Shown here: positions 21,091-33,650 of the stretch, in pieces | Layout: every line of letters begins with the position of its first letter | How positions within the stretch are numbered: position 1 is the stretch's first letter | NCBI GenBank assembly: GCA_958510875.1 | Contig: OY294072.1 | Location: forward strand, 806,001 to 870,000 | Direction of reading: 5' to 3' | Length of the DNA stretch: 64,000 bases | Source of the DNA: Endomychus coccineus | Lineage: Eukaryota > Arthropoda > Insecta > Coleoptera > Endomychidae | Notes under the pieces: generated by a model | Database searches by the model: none | What the model was told of the DNA's origin: nothing | Seen by the model: the letters and a program-made list of their open reading frames with translations, nothing else | Program-made: the position numbers and the translations under genes

Positions 21091-22121
21091 CTACATATCA
21101 ACATTTGGTTGTCAATCATCCATAGATGATTCCTTCAATGATCGTAAATGTATTTGAATAAATACCGCACGTACAAATTATAATACAATGTTATTATTTA
21201 TATTTCAAACTTATACATATATATGTATATATATTTCGCGCCCTATATTTTTATTAGTAAAGTAGCAAATCGTAGAATGAAACGTAAATGCTTATCTTTC
21301 CATCATAGAATAAATTGAATTTCAAAATTTCACAATAATTTTACTTGAATTTGTTAAATATCCAAACAATTCTGTGTCACACACATAAAGCAGTAACATG
21401 GGCGTTGTGATTTATTGAATTGTCAAAATTGTTTGATTTCAATAAGATGCTACAAAAATGTAAATGTTTTTTTTGTTGAAAGTTGTATTGACAAGAATAT
21501 AATTATTGTGTTTTCCTAAATTGACCGTAAGTTCACTTACTTATATTACATATAATGTTGATATTGAAACGTGTCAATCCGTCTCGATTGTCTCATACTC
21601 TTTAAATGTTCAACATTGAGTAGAAACAAATTGATGTACTCATTTCACATAAGAAAATCCATAATGTTGATATCATTATTGTTGATGTATGTAGATGTAT
21701 AGGCATGATGTTGTAACGTGGAAGGGAATGAAATTTAGCAAGTAACACTTTGTCTTACAGCTATATAGTAGAGGATGTGAAACATTTTGATCTAAAATTT
21801 TGTATGATTTAACGCGACCCCACGCAAAATGTTTGTGTTGGTGTATAAAACTAAAGTCTAAAATTTCTACCTCCTAAATTGATCGCAACCCCTTTTTTTT
21901 TCACCATTTTGGGTTATTTTGGACATTTTTAGGGGAAGTCAAACAAAATTGCTATCTCCAGTTGTATTGGGAATTAAGAAACCAAACTGGAACCATTTTA
22001 TTATAAATGTTTGAGGAACTCCCAGTTCAAATTTTAAGTTAATCCGACCTCCCCCTTCCTCGCAATAGATATATATGTATACACAAATGCATGGGAACTT
22101 GCGTGACGGCTAACTCGGGCA
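21091..22121. other. Intergenic stretch between the small gene and the palindrome
   Basis: No convincing gene. It is AT-rich, with a short (TA/TG) run at about 21,205-21,235. From about 21,840 the sequence is of more even composition (e.g. 'ttcaccattttgggttattttgg') and reads like repeat flank continuous with the palindrome. The 5' end of the minus-strand gene could extend here: AG at 21,091 may be an acceptor for an upstream untranslated exon. Confidence 0.4.
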
Positions 22122-23430
22122 GTTTCCAATCGATTTAGCTGAAATTTGGACTGAAGATAGGTTTTATGGCTTTAAAACTGCCCTCCAAATTTCAAGTTAA
22201 AATATTGAATAGTTTTTGAAAAATTCGAATTTAATTCAATTTTTTAGCTAATTTTCAAATTGACATATCTCATGTCCTTTTCATCCTATTGACATCTGCT
22301 TGGCGACAAAATGTAGGTATTTGCATATATTTTTACATGGTAATCATCGTTTTTATACTTTATTAGCAATATGATACTATGTTAGGTGATACAGATATTT
22401 TTTTAAACATAAAAAAATCATAATCATGTGCCTGTGAATGCAAATATGCATGTGTAAATACGTGTTGATGTGTTTGTATGTGTGTGTATGTAAGTAAGTG
22501 TACGTGTATGTAAGTGTACGTGTATGTAAGTGTGTGTGTATGTATGTGCGCGCGCGTGCCTTATCACGCGTACGTTAAAAAATCACAGAATGGTCTATAT
22601 AATATTCTTGAACACGCCCAATATCCATCTTATAATAATAATAATAACAACAGAACACACATAGCTACATGTAAATGCATGTGTATAATAATTATAGAAT
22701 ACTATAATAAATATGAGGGGTACATATCTGTCTCAGGTATACGACAGATAGATCGTATGTGTAGGTATAAACTATGTATAATACAATGTAGTAAAAACTG
22801 GTCTCTCATCTTTACAATACGATGAATCTGTCGTATACCTGAGATAGATATGTACCTCTCACATTTATTATACACGTGCATTTACATGTAGGTATGTGTG
22901 TTTTGTTATTATTATTATAAGATGGATATTGGCCGTGTTCAAGTATATTATATAGACCATTCTGTGATTTTTTAACGTACGCGTAATAAGGCACGCGTGC
23001 GCACACACATACATACACACACACTTACATACACACACACTTACATACACATACACTTACTTACATATACACATACAAACATATTAACACGTATTTACAC
23101 ATGCATATTTGCATTCACAGGCACATTTTATGATTGTTTTATGTTAAAAAAAATATCTGTATCACCTAAAATAGTACCACATTGCTAATAAAGTATAAAA
23201 ACGATGATTACCACGTAAAAATATATGCAAATACCTACTTTTGACGCCAAGCAGATGTCAATCGGATGAAAAGGTCATGAGATATCTCAATTTGAAAATT
23301 AGCTAAAAAATTGACTTTAACTCGAATTTTTCAGAAACTATTCAATATTTTAACTTGAAATTTGGAGGGCAGTTTTATGGGCATGACGCCTACCTTCAGT
23401 CCAAATTTCAGCTAAATCGGTTGAAAACTT
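22122..23430. repeat. Long palindrome, arms of about 610-630 bp
   Basis: Left arm about 22,122-22,756 and right arm about 22,821-23,430 are inverted copies with perhaps 90 percent identity by eye. The spacer is about 65 bp, near 22,757-22,820. The arms share the order: 'gatttagctgaaatttgg', 'gacatctgcttggcg', a GT/AC microsatellite (22,455-22,555 and 22,995-23,095), 'cttattacgcgtacgtta'-type sequence and 'aggtatacgacagat'. An RNA from either strand could form a hairpin of about 0.6 kb. It is probably a foldback element. Short ORFs rich in Val, Cys and Tyr here are translations of the microsatellite. Confidence 0.85.
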
Positions 23431-23490
23431 TTATTTATTTATAATTTTCATACAATTCAAATTTCTTATTCCTTTGCTTTTTTCCTCTAG

Positions 23491-23557
23491 ATCGCTACAC
23501 AAGATTCCACTGGTGGTTACTGCCATATTCAATCAAAATTCTCATATCACATTCACA
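23491..23557 (+). other. Possible 5' untranslated exon of the Helitron gene
   Basis: A 67-nt segment bounded by a good acceptor (TTTTTTCCTCTAG) and donor (GTGAGT), just past the palindrome. It could be a leader exon; no other gene claims it. Positions 23,558-24,180 hold nothing else I can support. Confidence 0.35.
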
Positions 23558-24180
23558 GTGAGTATTTATCTATATCTATTTCTTGAATAATTTGTTTAAC
23601 ATATTTTCATTATAAAATTAATATTAAACGTAACAATCACAATCTTGCATATTTAGTCGTAACTAAATTATGTTATTACTTTTTTGAAACTATAATCAAG
23701 CTGTTCCCAAGACAATCACCTTCTATTCTATTCTATTGTTGTAATTTTAGAATGATATGAAACTATCAAAAAGTTGTTGCATGTCTTTACAGAAATAACA
23801 AAGTGATCCATCTCTGACTGGCCGGGTATTGAGAGAAATGATTTAGAAGATACTCTGACGATGAGGGTGCTCTCTTAAAACGTGTCACAGCATAACCATT
23901 GCTCTGCATATATGAAAAACATAGCTGAAATATATCATTTAAATTTGAAAGTAAAATACTTCTATATTGGCAAAAGTTAACAGATTTAACCCATTCCAAA
24001 GCGTTCATTATAAATGTTTTGATATAATAAATGAATTATACACAAAATTGCATCAATGAACCAGAATAGATCACATATTCAAGATGGATGATTCGATATT
24101 CAGTTCAGTCATATAACATCTGAACTTATTTTTAAAGTGGTACACTTTGAATTCCTCATCCATTTCGTTTCATCTTTCAG

Positions 24181-24259
24181 GTTACTACTACCAAGTATAA
24201 ATTTTAGCTCCTCTGATTGTATACGAAGATAGAGTATCGAGCAAGTTATATACCTATAG
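24181..24259 (+). other. Possible 5' untranslated exon of the Helitron gene
   Basis: A 79-nt segment after a strong acceptor (TTTCATCTTTCAG) and before a strong donor (CTATAG|GTAAGTG). The next possible acceptor, CCACACAG at 24,306, would join it to the exon with the start ATG at 24,369. Confidence 0.4.
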
Positions 24260-24368
24260 GTAAGTGTGTTGGTGTATATTGTTTTTTTTAAAACACATCC
24301 ACACAGACGTATACAATAATATTTTGCTGTTTATATATTATTACTAAAATCGTTATTTCTGTTTCATA

Positions 24369-27300
24369 ATGCCGAGAAATACAAGGTTTACACATACTAA
24401 ACTACAGAATACGCAGCAAAATAATTCTGGAAGGAACGCAAATGGTAATTAATGCAGAACAATCCGTTTTGAATGATATAAACAATCAAATACACATTTA
24501 TAGATTCCACAAAGAATGATGAAACCGTAATACCAAAATTACGGTTGAGTCGTATCACTCAACCTGATGGTACGAAAATTTGGCAAGTTGTGAAAGATGT
24601 TGTTGAATTAAATGAAAGGAAACAACAAACTGAAACTGAACCAGTTGCAGGTCCTTCTAGAACACCAAATATCTCTATGGTCTATGGTAAGTTTAAACAT
24701 CTCAAATTGATCAAACACTATTAATTCCAAATCTTACATGTATAAATGAATTGTACAAACATTCATTCAAGTTTTTCCGAATTACAACATTAACTTAATG
24801 TGTGTATACTTATATTTCCAAGTTTCATACAGTCTTAAAAACATTACATTACAAGTATATTAAACTGTACACAAAACCATCAATTAATTGCAAATCTTAC
24901 ATGTACAAATGAATTGTACAAACATTGATTCAAGTTATTCTGATAAACATATTACAACATTAACATAATGTGTGTATACTTATATTTTCAAGTTTCAAAC
25001 AGTTTTACAAATATTACATTACAAGTATATTAAACTGTACAAAAAAACAATCAATTGCAATCATAAATCTGACTCATATATCACATATTAATAGACGATT
25101 AGGTGTCAACATTTTATTTATTTTACACCATTCTCAATCAAACATTAGAAAAATTTATTCCAAAAACATCACATTTTGTGCCATCTGATTTGAATTTAAC
25201 GACTACTTTGCCCATTATTTTTATTCTCATACACATAATTTGGAACAAATTTGTACCATAATTTCTTAGCTTTCCTTTTCGTCACACAGCATATGTAACA
25301 AGTCACTATTTTCTGTCATATGACATGAAACACCGCTGTCTATATACATTCGAATTAATGTAACATTACATTTCAATAAACTCTACAACAGAGAGTTTTC
25401 CAATCAGTTTCAGTTGTTCACTTTGTTTAAGTAATCTTCTATTGTATCAAACTTAACCAGCTATATTGAACAACACATGTTTTTATTAATAAACTATCGT
25501 TCACAATTAATAATTGGTTACATGTATAAATCAATTATTCTGGAAAGTTCAGTTCCAGAATGATGTCCATTATAATAGATGATTTTGATGTAAACAATTT
25601 CTTTATCACGTTTCGCAATATATACATAACGGTCAAATACAGAAAACATTTTAATTGGTAGAATAGAATTTAAATTTAATTGATAATTGTTTTTTTTAAT
25701 AACTTTCATAACAATCTTCTGGCATTAAAATATCAATGTTGACAAAATAATCATTACAATACCTTACTATTATCGATTTGTATTTTTTAATTTTCCGATT
25801 TATATACAAACATTAAACTTAATGTGCAAATAAATTCAGCTTTAATTTTTCTTTTCTAACGCAGATACCACCTCCGATGACGAAATTCTCAACGTCAACA
25901 ATCGATTATGTATCACTCCAACCACTAAAGATAAAAGACCAATGAGAACCGGACCAGGCTTTAGACCTATCGTAAAGAAAGGCAAACCAGTCGCTGTTGC
26001 AGTAGAAAATGAGAATAATGCTGCAGGTATGTTTTTTTCAAGTTTTCTATATAAAATTGCAAAATATTGACACACATTACCAATTTAATCTTGACTACAG
26101 GGATATTTCCTCAGGAATTTGAAGTTTAGTCACACCAGTATACAAATCTGGAGATAAACAAAAACTCACCAACTATAGACCTATATATCAGTAATCTCAA
26201 ATTTCTCAAAGATAATAGAACGTATTATTAAAAATAAACTAATGATATATTCAGAAAATAACAACTTATTATCAACAAACCAATTTGGATTCAGAGAAAA
26301 TAAATCTACTGAGAACGCTATACACCTTTTAACAAATGAGATATATGACAGCCTAGATAAAGGAGAGCAATGTGCTGCAGTTTTTCTTGATCTAGCTAAG
26401 GCATTCGATACTGTAAGCCATGAAATACTACTATAAAAAAAATGGATAATATGGGTATTAGAGGCCATTGCAACCACTTATTCAGATCATATTTGACATA
26501 TAGAACACAACAAGTCAAAATCGATAACCCTTCAAGCACAAAATTGACAATTAACTTTGGCATTCAACAAGGAACTGTCTTGGGCCCTGTTCTATTTTTA
26601 ATCTACATAAACGATCTACTAAAACATAATCTAGGCTGTCTCATAATCTCATTCGCAGACGACATAGTTATATTTCTCAGAATCACAAATTGGGATACAA
26701 TAAGGACAAATATAGAAACAGCGATGAAAAGGGTACAACAATGGTTAGTAAAAAATGTTTTAACTTTAATTCTTCATAAAACTCATTGGTTACCCCTTTT
26801 CTTCATATAAAAGCGAACTGCCAGAGTATAAAAGTATAACATTTCATAACTGGAATTGCAAATATACCGAAAACTGTGAATGTACAATTAAAAAATAGAA
26901 TTCGCTGAGAAGACAAAATATCTCGGTATTGAATTAGACAATCATTTAAAATGGAACTTTCACATTGACATGTTGCTTAAAAAACTAAGGAAACTGTTTT
27001 ATGTATTTCGAGAACTGAGAACTTTCTTAGCTCTACCAGATTTAAAAATGGTATATTTTGCCCTTGCCCAATCGATACTCCAGTACGACATAATAGGATG
27101 GGGCGGGAGCATATAGTACAATTATGGATACTCTCAGTAGAACCCAAAATCAATTACTGAAAATAATACTTCGTAAGTCCTGACGTTTTAGTACAAAATA
27201 TCTATATAAAATTGCAAACCTACGTAATATTAAACAACTATATATTAAAACAATTCTAATGAACATCCACAAAAATTCTACACAACATATATCTCATATA

Positions 27301-30300
27301 TGCAGTACACGTAAAAACTGTAGACTAGATCTTACTATCCCAATAGCAAAGAAGACGATAGGACGGCGATGTAGCGCATATCTAGGACCAAGATTCTATA
27401 ACTTATTACCTGATTGATTACGAACCCATGGTAATATAAAAACCATTAATAAGAAAATAAATAATTATTTATTAACATCTGACATTACAAAATATCTACT
27501 ATATTCGTCTTAACATACAAGTACTATTACATGCCTCTAAAAATATCATTATTTTAACGTGATTTGTACTCTCGCAACCAAATAAATATTGTAATATGTA
27601 TATATAAGTTTAAACACTGCATTATACTATATTATACACGCACTCCAAATTGTAACAACAACATTCATGCATAAGCATTGCTTATATAAATGTTATTGCA
27701 AAAAGGTACTTGCATTCACATTATACTTCCTTCTAAACGATTCTATATAAATTTACTATAGTATATAACATAAATACATAATATATGAATCTATGAATGT
27801 ATATACGTATGAATATAAACCCATATTCAATTTGTAATTATTGGAGAAATAAAATTTGATTTGATTTGACTTTACAGAGGCAACAGCAGACGTACAAGAT
27901 CCAATTGTACAAGAGCTGACGGCCGAAGAGCAAAGGCTTATATACGAGGCTCAACAATTGATTGTTTTAGACAACCGATTAGAGTTTAGGCGTCGAAACA
28001 TGCCCAATCAAATGAACACCTATCTAATCGCTTATTCGGACGATGTTCATCAACATGGATTGGGACCTTGTGAATTCACCTGTCCCCATTGCGAAGCTAT
28101 ACATTTCCAGGCTGAACAGAATGCTAACGGCCTATACAAAGATTGCTGTGAATTGGGTAAAGTACAACTTCAGGAACAACAAGACGTTCCAGCACGTCTA
28201 TTAGAACTGTACACCGCAAACGGTGAAGAGGCCCGACATTTTCGACAGAGAAGTATAGCGTACAATAACGCTCTATGTTTTGCCAGTGTATGCGTGAGCG
28301 AAATACACAATCCGAATTTCCTTGGAGCCACAGGTTTTTATAAAATTCAGGGTCAATTTGTACATTACATACATCACGTAAACCCTTTAAGGGGACGTGA
28401 TCAATATCATGCACAAAATCCAGGTCGTTTGTATTTTTTAGATGCCAATACGGCCTTTAACGAGCGAATCGCCGACGCAGAAAATCGAAACTGCAGACCG
28501 GCACTATTGCAACAATTAGAGAACTTGATTAGAAACATAAATCCTTTTGCACAGGCTTACAGCAATCTGCGAGAGGTTGCGGCAGATCGACCCCACGACA
28601 CGATCACTCTACGATTGTTACAAACACGAAACCGACATATAAACCCACCTCTTATAAACGAGGTGGCCGTTATTTTTGAAGGTAATTATCTAGGTGCCAT
28701 AGAAAATTACGACCTTAGAGTTTACGTGAGGCAAGGTCAGAGGGTGATTCCTCGGCCCATCTCCATTCTCAACAGCAACTGCGATCCTCTATGTTACCCG
28801 TTGTTGTTTGCCCACGGCGAGCCAGGTTACGCTTGCAACGTTCCACACACCAGAGGACCCGGTAAAGTGAGTATGCGAGAGTATTACCTTTACAGGAAAA
28901 ATTTCAGATCGATAGAGCGAAACAATCAACGCCGTCGCTTTAACGTCTACATAGACTGCGCTCGATTATCCCACAAGCTGATCGTCGACGCTTACGTAAA
29001 AATCGAAAACGAACGCATGGATTTCATACTGAGAAACCAACATTTGCTACGTGGTGCAGGTTTTAACGACATGGAGGACTATCTCAACGTGCAAGCGAAC
29101 GAACGAGATTTACCTCTAGGTCGTGTTATTATACTACCTTCTACGTTTCAGGGATCGCCACGAAACTGCCTCCAAAACTACCAGGACGCCATAGCCATCC
29201 TGGCGAAATTCGGCAAACCCGACATGTTTATCACGTTCACGTGTAATCCGCAATGGCCCGAGATTAGAGAAAATCTACACGCTGGTCAACAATCTGGCGA
29301 TCGTCCCGATCTCATAAATAGAGTGTTTCACTTGAAATTGAAGGAATTGTTATTGGACATCAACAGACGACACGTGTTTGGTGTAACTACAGCCTTCCTG
29401 TACGTGATCGAATTCCAAAAACGAGGTTTACCCCACGCACACATCCTGATGTGGTTGCGAGAACAAGACAAGTTCAGAGAACCCGAAGACGTAGACCTAT
29501 TCGTATGTTCCGAGATACCACATCCACAACACGAACGAGAATTATACGAAAAGGTTCGTGGTGATATACATTTTTCTCGCTACATTGAAAATTTCAAACG
29601 AATTTTCCGTTTCAGGTCCAAAGACAAATGATCCACGGCCCCTGTTTTCCTCTCAACGAACAAGCATTGTGTAGAGGTGAGGACGGCCGATGCACGAAGA
29701 AATTTCCCAAACAATGTTTGTCGAAAACAGCTATCCACAATACCGTAGAAGAAACGACGGTAGAACGATTCGGAAGGCTCGAGCGGTACTAGACAATCGT
29801 CACGTAGTTCCGTATAACAAATACCTACTCAACAAATACGACTCCCACGTTAACGTTGAAATATGTTCGTCACTTAGAAGTTTGAAATACATCTTCAAGT
29901 ATGTGTATAAGGGTTATGACAATGTACGAGTTGAATTGCATCGTGAACATATGGACGACGGTAAGTTATTTTTCTTATTACATAATCGATTCATCAATTT
30001 TTTGATTCGATTACAGGTGGTGAAGCTTTGGTACACAATGAAGTTGAAACGTACGTAGACCAAAGATACGTGTCGATAAACGAGGCGGATTGGCGAATTA
30101 ACGCTTTCCCTATGCACGAAAAAAGTCACGCCATTTACAGATTGGACGTGCACCTGCGAAACCAGCAATATATCTATTTCCGTCAAGGTAACGAAGAAGC
30201 GGCTGCGAATCTAGCCAGACAAAGGAACACAACGTTGACGGCATGGTTACAGTTGAACGTAAACGATCATCATGCCAGACAGTTCCTTTATCAAGAAATT

Positions 30301-32471
30301 CCACTGCATTACGTCTTCAATAAGACTGATTTCAGATGGACACGAAGGATACGAGGTGCCGACAAAATCATACCTAGAATGTACAACGTATCTCCAAGAA
30401 ATAAAGAGACATTCTATCTACGAATGTTACTATTACACGTACGTGGTGCTACATCTTTCGCCGACATCAGAACGGTAAGAAATTTGGCAATTTTACGTTC
30501 GATTCGTTGGTAACATATTTTTCTCTCATTCCCCAACAGGTGAACGACATAGTTTACGATACGTTTGAGGCGGCATGTAGAGCACGTAACATTCTACAAG
30601 ACAACGGCGAATATCGTCGTTGTTTAGAAGAAGCCAGACTCCAACAAATGCCCAGGCAGATGAGAGTCATGTTTGCAATGATGCTGTTGAACTGCAACTT
30701 GACGAACGCAAACGAGTTATGGCAACAATTCAAGTCGTACATCTGCGAAGACCATACGCGGCGCGGCGATAACGCCAACACGGCCGAAATAAAAGCGCTC
30801 AGACACATTATGACGATCTTACGAGCGAACGACAGACACATAGAAGAGTTCGAAATCGCGTTACCGCACAATATACAAGATGCAATAATGATTAACGATG
30901 AAGGTAACGATGACGAACACATAATGGCACACGTCGATGATCTCGAACGCGATATCGTGAACGAGATGAATCTAAACGAAGAACAGAGGGCGGTTTTCGA
31001 CGCTGTCGTCGAAACCGTCGCAGATCCCCTCCGTCAACCGAGATTGTTCTACGTAGACGGACCAGGCGGCACCGGAAAAACGTTTCTCTACAACGCCATC
31101 ATTTCGAAGCTGACGAGAGAAAACGTATCAGTGCTAGCAACCGCATGGACCGGCATAGCGTCCACGCTCCTGAAAACCGGTAGAACGGTACATTCCACTT
31201 TCCAATTACCTGTACCGACAATCGAAACGTCCACTTCTGCATTCACTCCGCAGAACGGACAACGATTCGTCCACGTTTCGGCGATAATTATAGACGAAAT
31301 ATCGATGGCAAGCAAATACGCTCTCCATTGTATCGACGAAATGTTGAAAAATATTTGCGGCGACGGACGACCGTTCGCCAACAAGGTTATCATCCTCGGT
31401 GGTGACTTTAGACAACTGTTACCGATAGCGCCAGGTACTGGTGGTTCCGGTCCAAGTTTCAACCTGTGCGTTAAACGAAGTCCCCTATGGGAGAGATTCC
31501 ACAGAATGTCGTTGGTTCACAACGTTCGAGCGAATCCAGACGAAAACGAATTCAAAGAGTGGCTGCTTCGCATCGGCAACGCCACAGAGAAGTAAGTTTA
31601 ATAACTGGTTGTTTCTTTGTGACACGTTCTACAGTGATTGATATATTTTTTTTCTTACAGTCAATTAGCCGTAGAAAGGCAATTACCTCCGGAGTACGTG
31701 TCCATACCGGCTAGATGTTTGGTACGAGACGTGGTAACCGAGATCTACGGCGAACATGTAAACGTCGATGACGAGACGCTACAGCAAAAGGTCATCCTTT
31801 GTCCAAAAAACGACAGTTGCGATGAATTAAGCGAACGCATCCTCAACAGAGCCAGGCGTACGCAAGCAAACGGAATCGCTATAGCACAGCCGATCCGAAC
31901 CTACATGAGCGCCGACTCTGTAGTTGACGAAAACGAAGAGGTAAACTTTCCGGTCGAATTCTTAAACACCGTGAAATCAGGTACCCTACCGCCACATCAA
32001 TTGAAGATTTGCGAAGGTAGTATAGTTATTTTATTGAGAAACTTGGCCATAGACCAAGGTTTATATAACGGAACTCGATTACAAATCGTTCGTATGCTCG
32101 ATAACTTCTTGCATGCGAAGATTGTTTCAGGTGGTAGAGTGAACGACGAAGTGTTCATTCCCAGAATGGATCTAACGACGACCGCAGATCGAAACATTCC
32201 GTTTCAGCTAAAACGACGTCAGTTTCCGATCAAGTTGGCGTTCGCAATGACGATCAACAAGGCGCAAGGTCAGACCTTCGACAAAGTAGGTATCTATCTA
32301 CCACAACCAGTTTTCGCACACGGTATGCTTTACGTAGCTTTATCGAGAGCACGATCCTACGACGCCGTGAAAATACAAATAGACGAAACTAGGACTCAAG
32401 GTAAATTATTACGGGCCCACAGCCCAGATGTTTTTACAAAAAATATAGTCTATATGGACGCCCTACGTTGA
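24369..32471 (+). CDS. Helitron Rep/helicase (RepHel), eight coding exons, one frameshift
   Basis: A rolling-circle transposase. Exons: 24,369-24,444; 24,504-24,686; 25,865-26,026; 27,878-29,553; 29,616-29,960; 30,017-30,474; 30,540-31,591; 31,661-32,471. All introns are GT-AG; phases 1,1,1,0,1,0,2 agree, giving about 1587 residues. N-terminal zinc segment CPHC...CC near residue 208 (28,081). Rep motif FITFTCNPQWPEI at about 589 (29,224). HUH motif GLPHAHILMW at about 659. KVQRQMIHGPC spans intron 4. Two-tyrosine motif KYIFKYVYKG at about 790. PIF1-type helicase: Walker A GPGGTGKT (31,059), IIIDEISM, GGDFRQLLPI, TINKAQGQTFDKVG and YVALSRA. A one-base shift in exon 5 (about 29,705-29,740) is needed to reach SYPQYRRRNDG, so this copy is probably just inactivated unless it is a sequence error. 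Exons are GC-richer than their surroundings, which fits a mobile origin. The start is the ATG in exon 1; the first three exons encode no known domain. Confidence 0.88.
24728..25060. repeat. Tandem duplication in Helitron intron 2
   Basis: Two diverged copies of about 165 bp, each from 'caaatcttacatgta' to 'tattaaactgtac' (about 24,728-24,890 and 24,891-25,060). The rest of the intron (25,061-25,864) is AT-rich without features. Confidence 0.75.
26055..27870 (+). pseudogene. Degenerate LINE (reverse transcriptase) in Helitron intron 3
   Basis: A 5'-truncated Jockey/CR1-like LINE in the same orientation as the Helitron gene. Motifs in order: ILTTGIFPQEFEV, VTPVYKSGDKQKLTNYRPI, QFGFRENKSTENAIHLL, FLDLAKAFDTVSHEILL (first catalytic Asp), GIQQGTVLGPVLFLIYINDL, FADDIVIFL (catalytic Asp pair), KYLGIELDNHLKWNFHID, MVYFALAQSILQYDIIGWG. 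Several frame changes and stops interrupt it (near 26,121, 26,180, 26,436 and 27,115). The 3' end is an ATTTG repeat tail at 27,855-27,870, only about 8 bp before the acceptor of exon 4. The insertion therefore sits entirely in the intron and leaves the splice site intact. Confidence 0.85.
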
Positions 32472-33650
32472 TATGATAATCGTCGTTTCAACGGTGACAA
32501 ATGTTGATTTATTTGAAATTGTAATCCATGTTGTTTTTTATAAACGATCGAAACGTGTTATTATTTGCTCTTATATACAATGTAAATACAATTAGATTCG
32601 GACGTATGCAAGAACGCGTGCTCACGAAGCCGTTATGTATAAGCAATACACATATGTTTCGGATTGAAAGTATAGACATTGTACATATTTGTGAAACGTG
32701 TACGTTTCGTTTGGATTATTTACCGCATCACACGACACAAATTTCAAATTTACTAACATTCATTACATTGCTTTTTAGTAAATTGCAATAGAGTTTGAAA
32801 ATCTATCGAATTATAATAATAGTGGAGTTATCCTGATTCGTTAAGGCTAAAGTCTGCTATACGTTGAGCATTGACTTATCTCGAACGGAAATTCACTCAA
32901 AAAACTTTGATAGAAACTTTCAAACGAGGTTAATAGGATTTACATTTCGATGCAAATGAAATATCACCTGAAATGATATTAACGAACACGGTATTTGATA
33001 TTTTTCAAAATTCAAAGTACATATAATTATTAATGACAATTTGTAATATCAATCGATATTATTGAAAGATATCAAATCCAAGCTGTCTACCTTCTCGTGG
33101 TGTGTTTGTCCATAAAAATAATTGTTAATTACATTCTTATCAAATTATTTTTCATTAGAAAATATGTATTTCAATAAGAATTATTCGAAAACTTAAAATA
33201 ACAATTATTTTTAGCCAAAGTACAGCTATTTTATCATCTATCGATTATTATTATTTTCTTATTGATCATTTCTAACTTTCTTTTAGATGTTCATCAAAGA
33301 AAAACAATCTCCACTGAACACACAAGTCTACAAAAACAAACAAGTAAATGAAAATCATATTCCATATACATTTATTATTGTTATATTATGTACGTTGTTG
33401 TATTTTTTTTAAATTAATAAAAATTACATATCTATAGATACTTTTGACATTGACATAGTGTAAAAAAATTTTAATTTTCGAAAGTTGGATAATTAAACAA
33501 CAATTTAAAAAATAATGATGTATAACATTCAATTTACAATCATTAATATTAACAAATTCCTTCACCTCACTTTACCATTACAAAAGCGTAATAGCTCCTA
33601 CCTTTGAATATATCCCACAGTATGGTTGAATAATTTCCAATTGCTTCAAA
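32472..33650. other. AT-rich stretch after the Helitron gene
   Basis: No gene supported. The ORF at 32,528-32,791 has GC-richer codons near its start, like the Helitron, but no recognisable domain. It is probably Helitron 3' flank. From 32,820 on, only AT-rich sequence is seen. Confidence 0.45.

Larger units (their letters stand above)
23491..32471 (+). mobile_element. Autonomous Helitron (ends not found)
   Basis: The element is defined by its RepHel gene. I could not identify the 5' TC end or a 3' hairpin followed by CTRR within 32,472-33,650, so the span given is only the gene with its possible leader exons. The element may extend further on either side and could even include the palindrome or the small minus-strand gene. 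Confidence 0.6.
19641..33650. other. Non-array segment interrupting unit 4
   Basis: About 14 kb that does not match the tandem unit. It holds the small minus-strand gene, two inverted repeats, the Helitron gene and a LINE. The edges are judged only by loss and return of similarity to the unit, so they may be off by about 100 bp. I found no target-site duplication and no Helitron-style TC...CTRR ends, so I cannot say whether it arrived as one piece. From 19,641 to 20,080 I see only AT-rich sequence without features. Confidence 0.6.

Noticed and set aside
22514..23188. ORFs of 60-100 codons in the palindrome
   Set aside because: They translate the GT/AC microsatellite and its mirrored flanks; the two arms give the same peptides only because they are inverted copies.
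23787..24008. 73-codon minus-strand ORF
   Set aside because: No domain, no neighbours in frame, and composition like the AT-rich background.
28124..28414. Antisense ORFs across the Helitron exons (also 30,110-31,462)
   Set aside because: Shadows of the GC-richer Helitron coding sequence, which is clearly the coding strand by its motifs.
32472..33650. Helitron 3' end (hairpin plus CTRR)
   Set aside because: A few CTAA words exist, but none has a GC-rich hairpin shortly before it.
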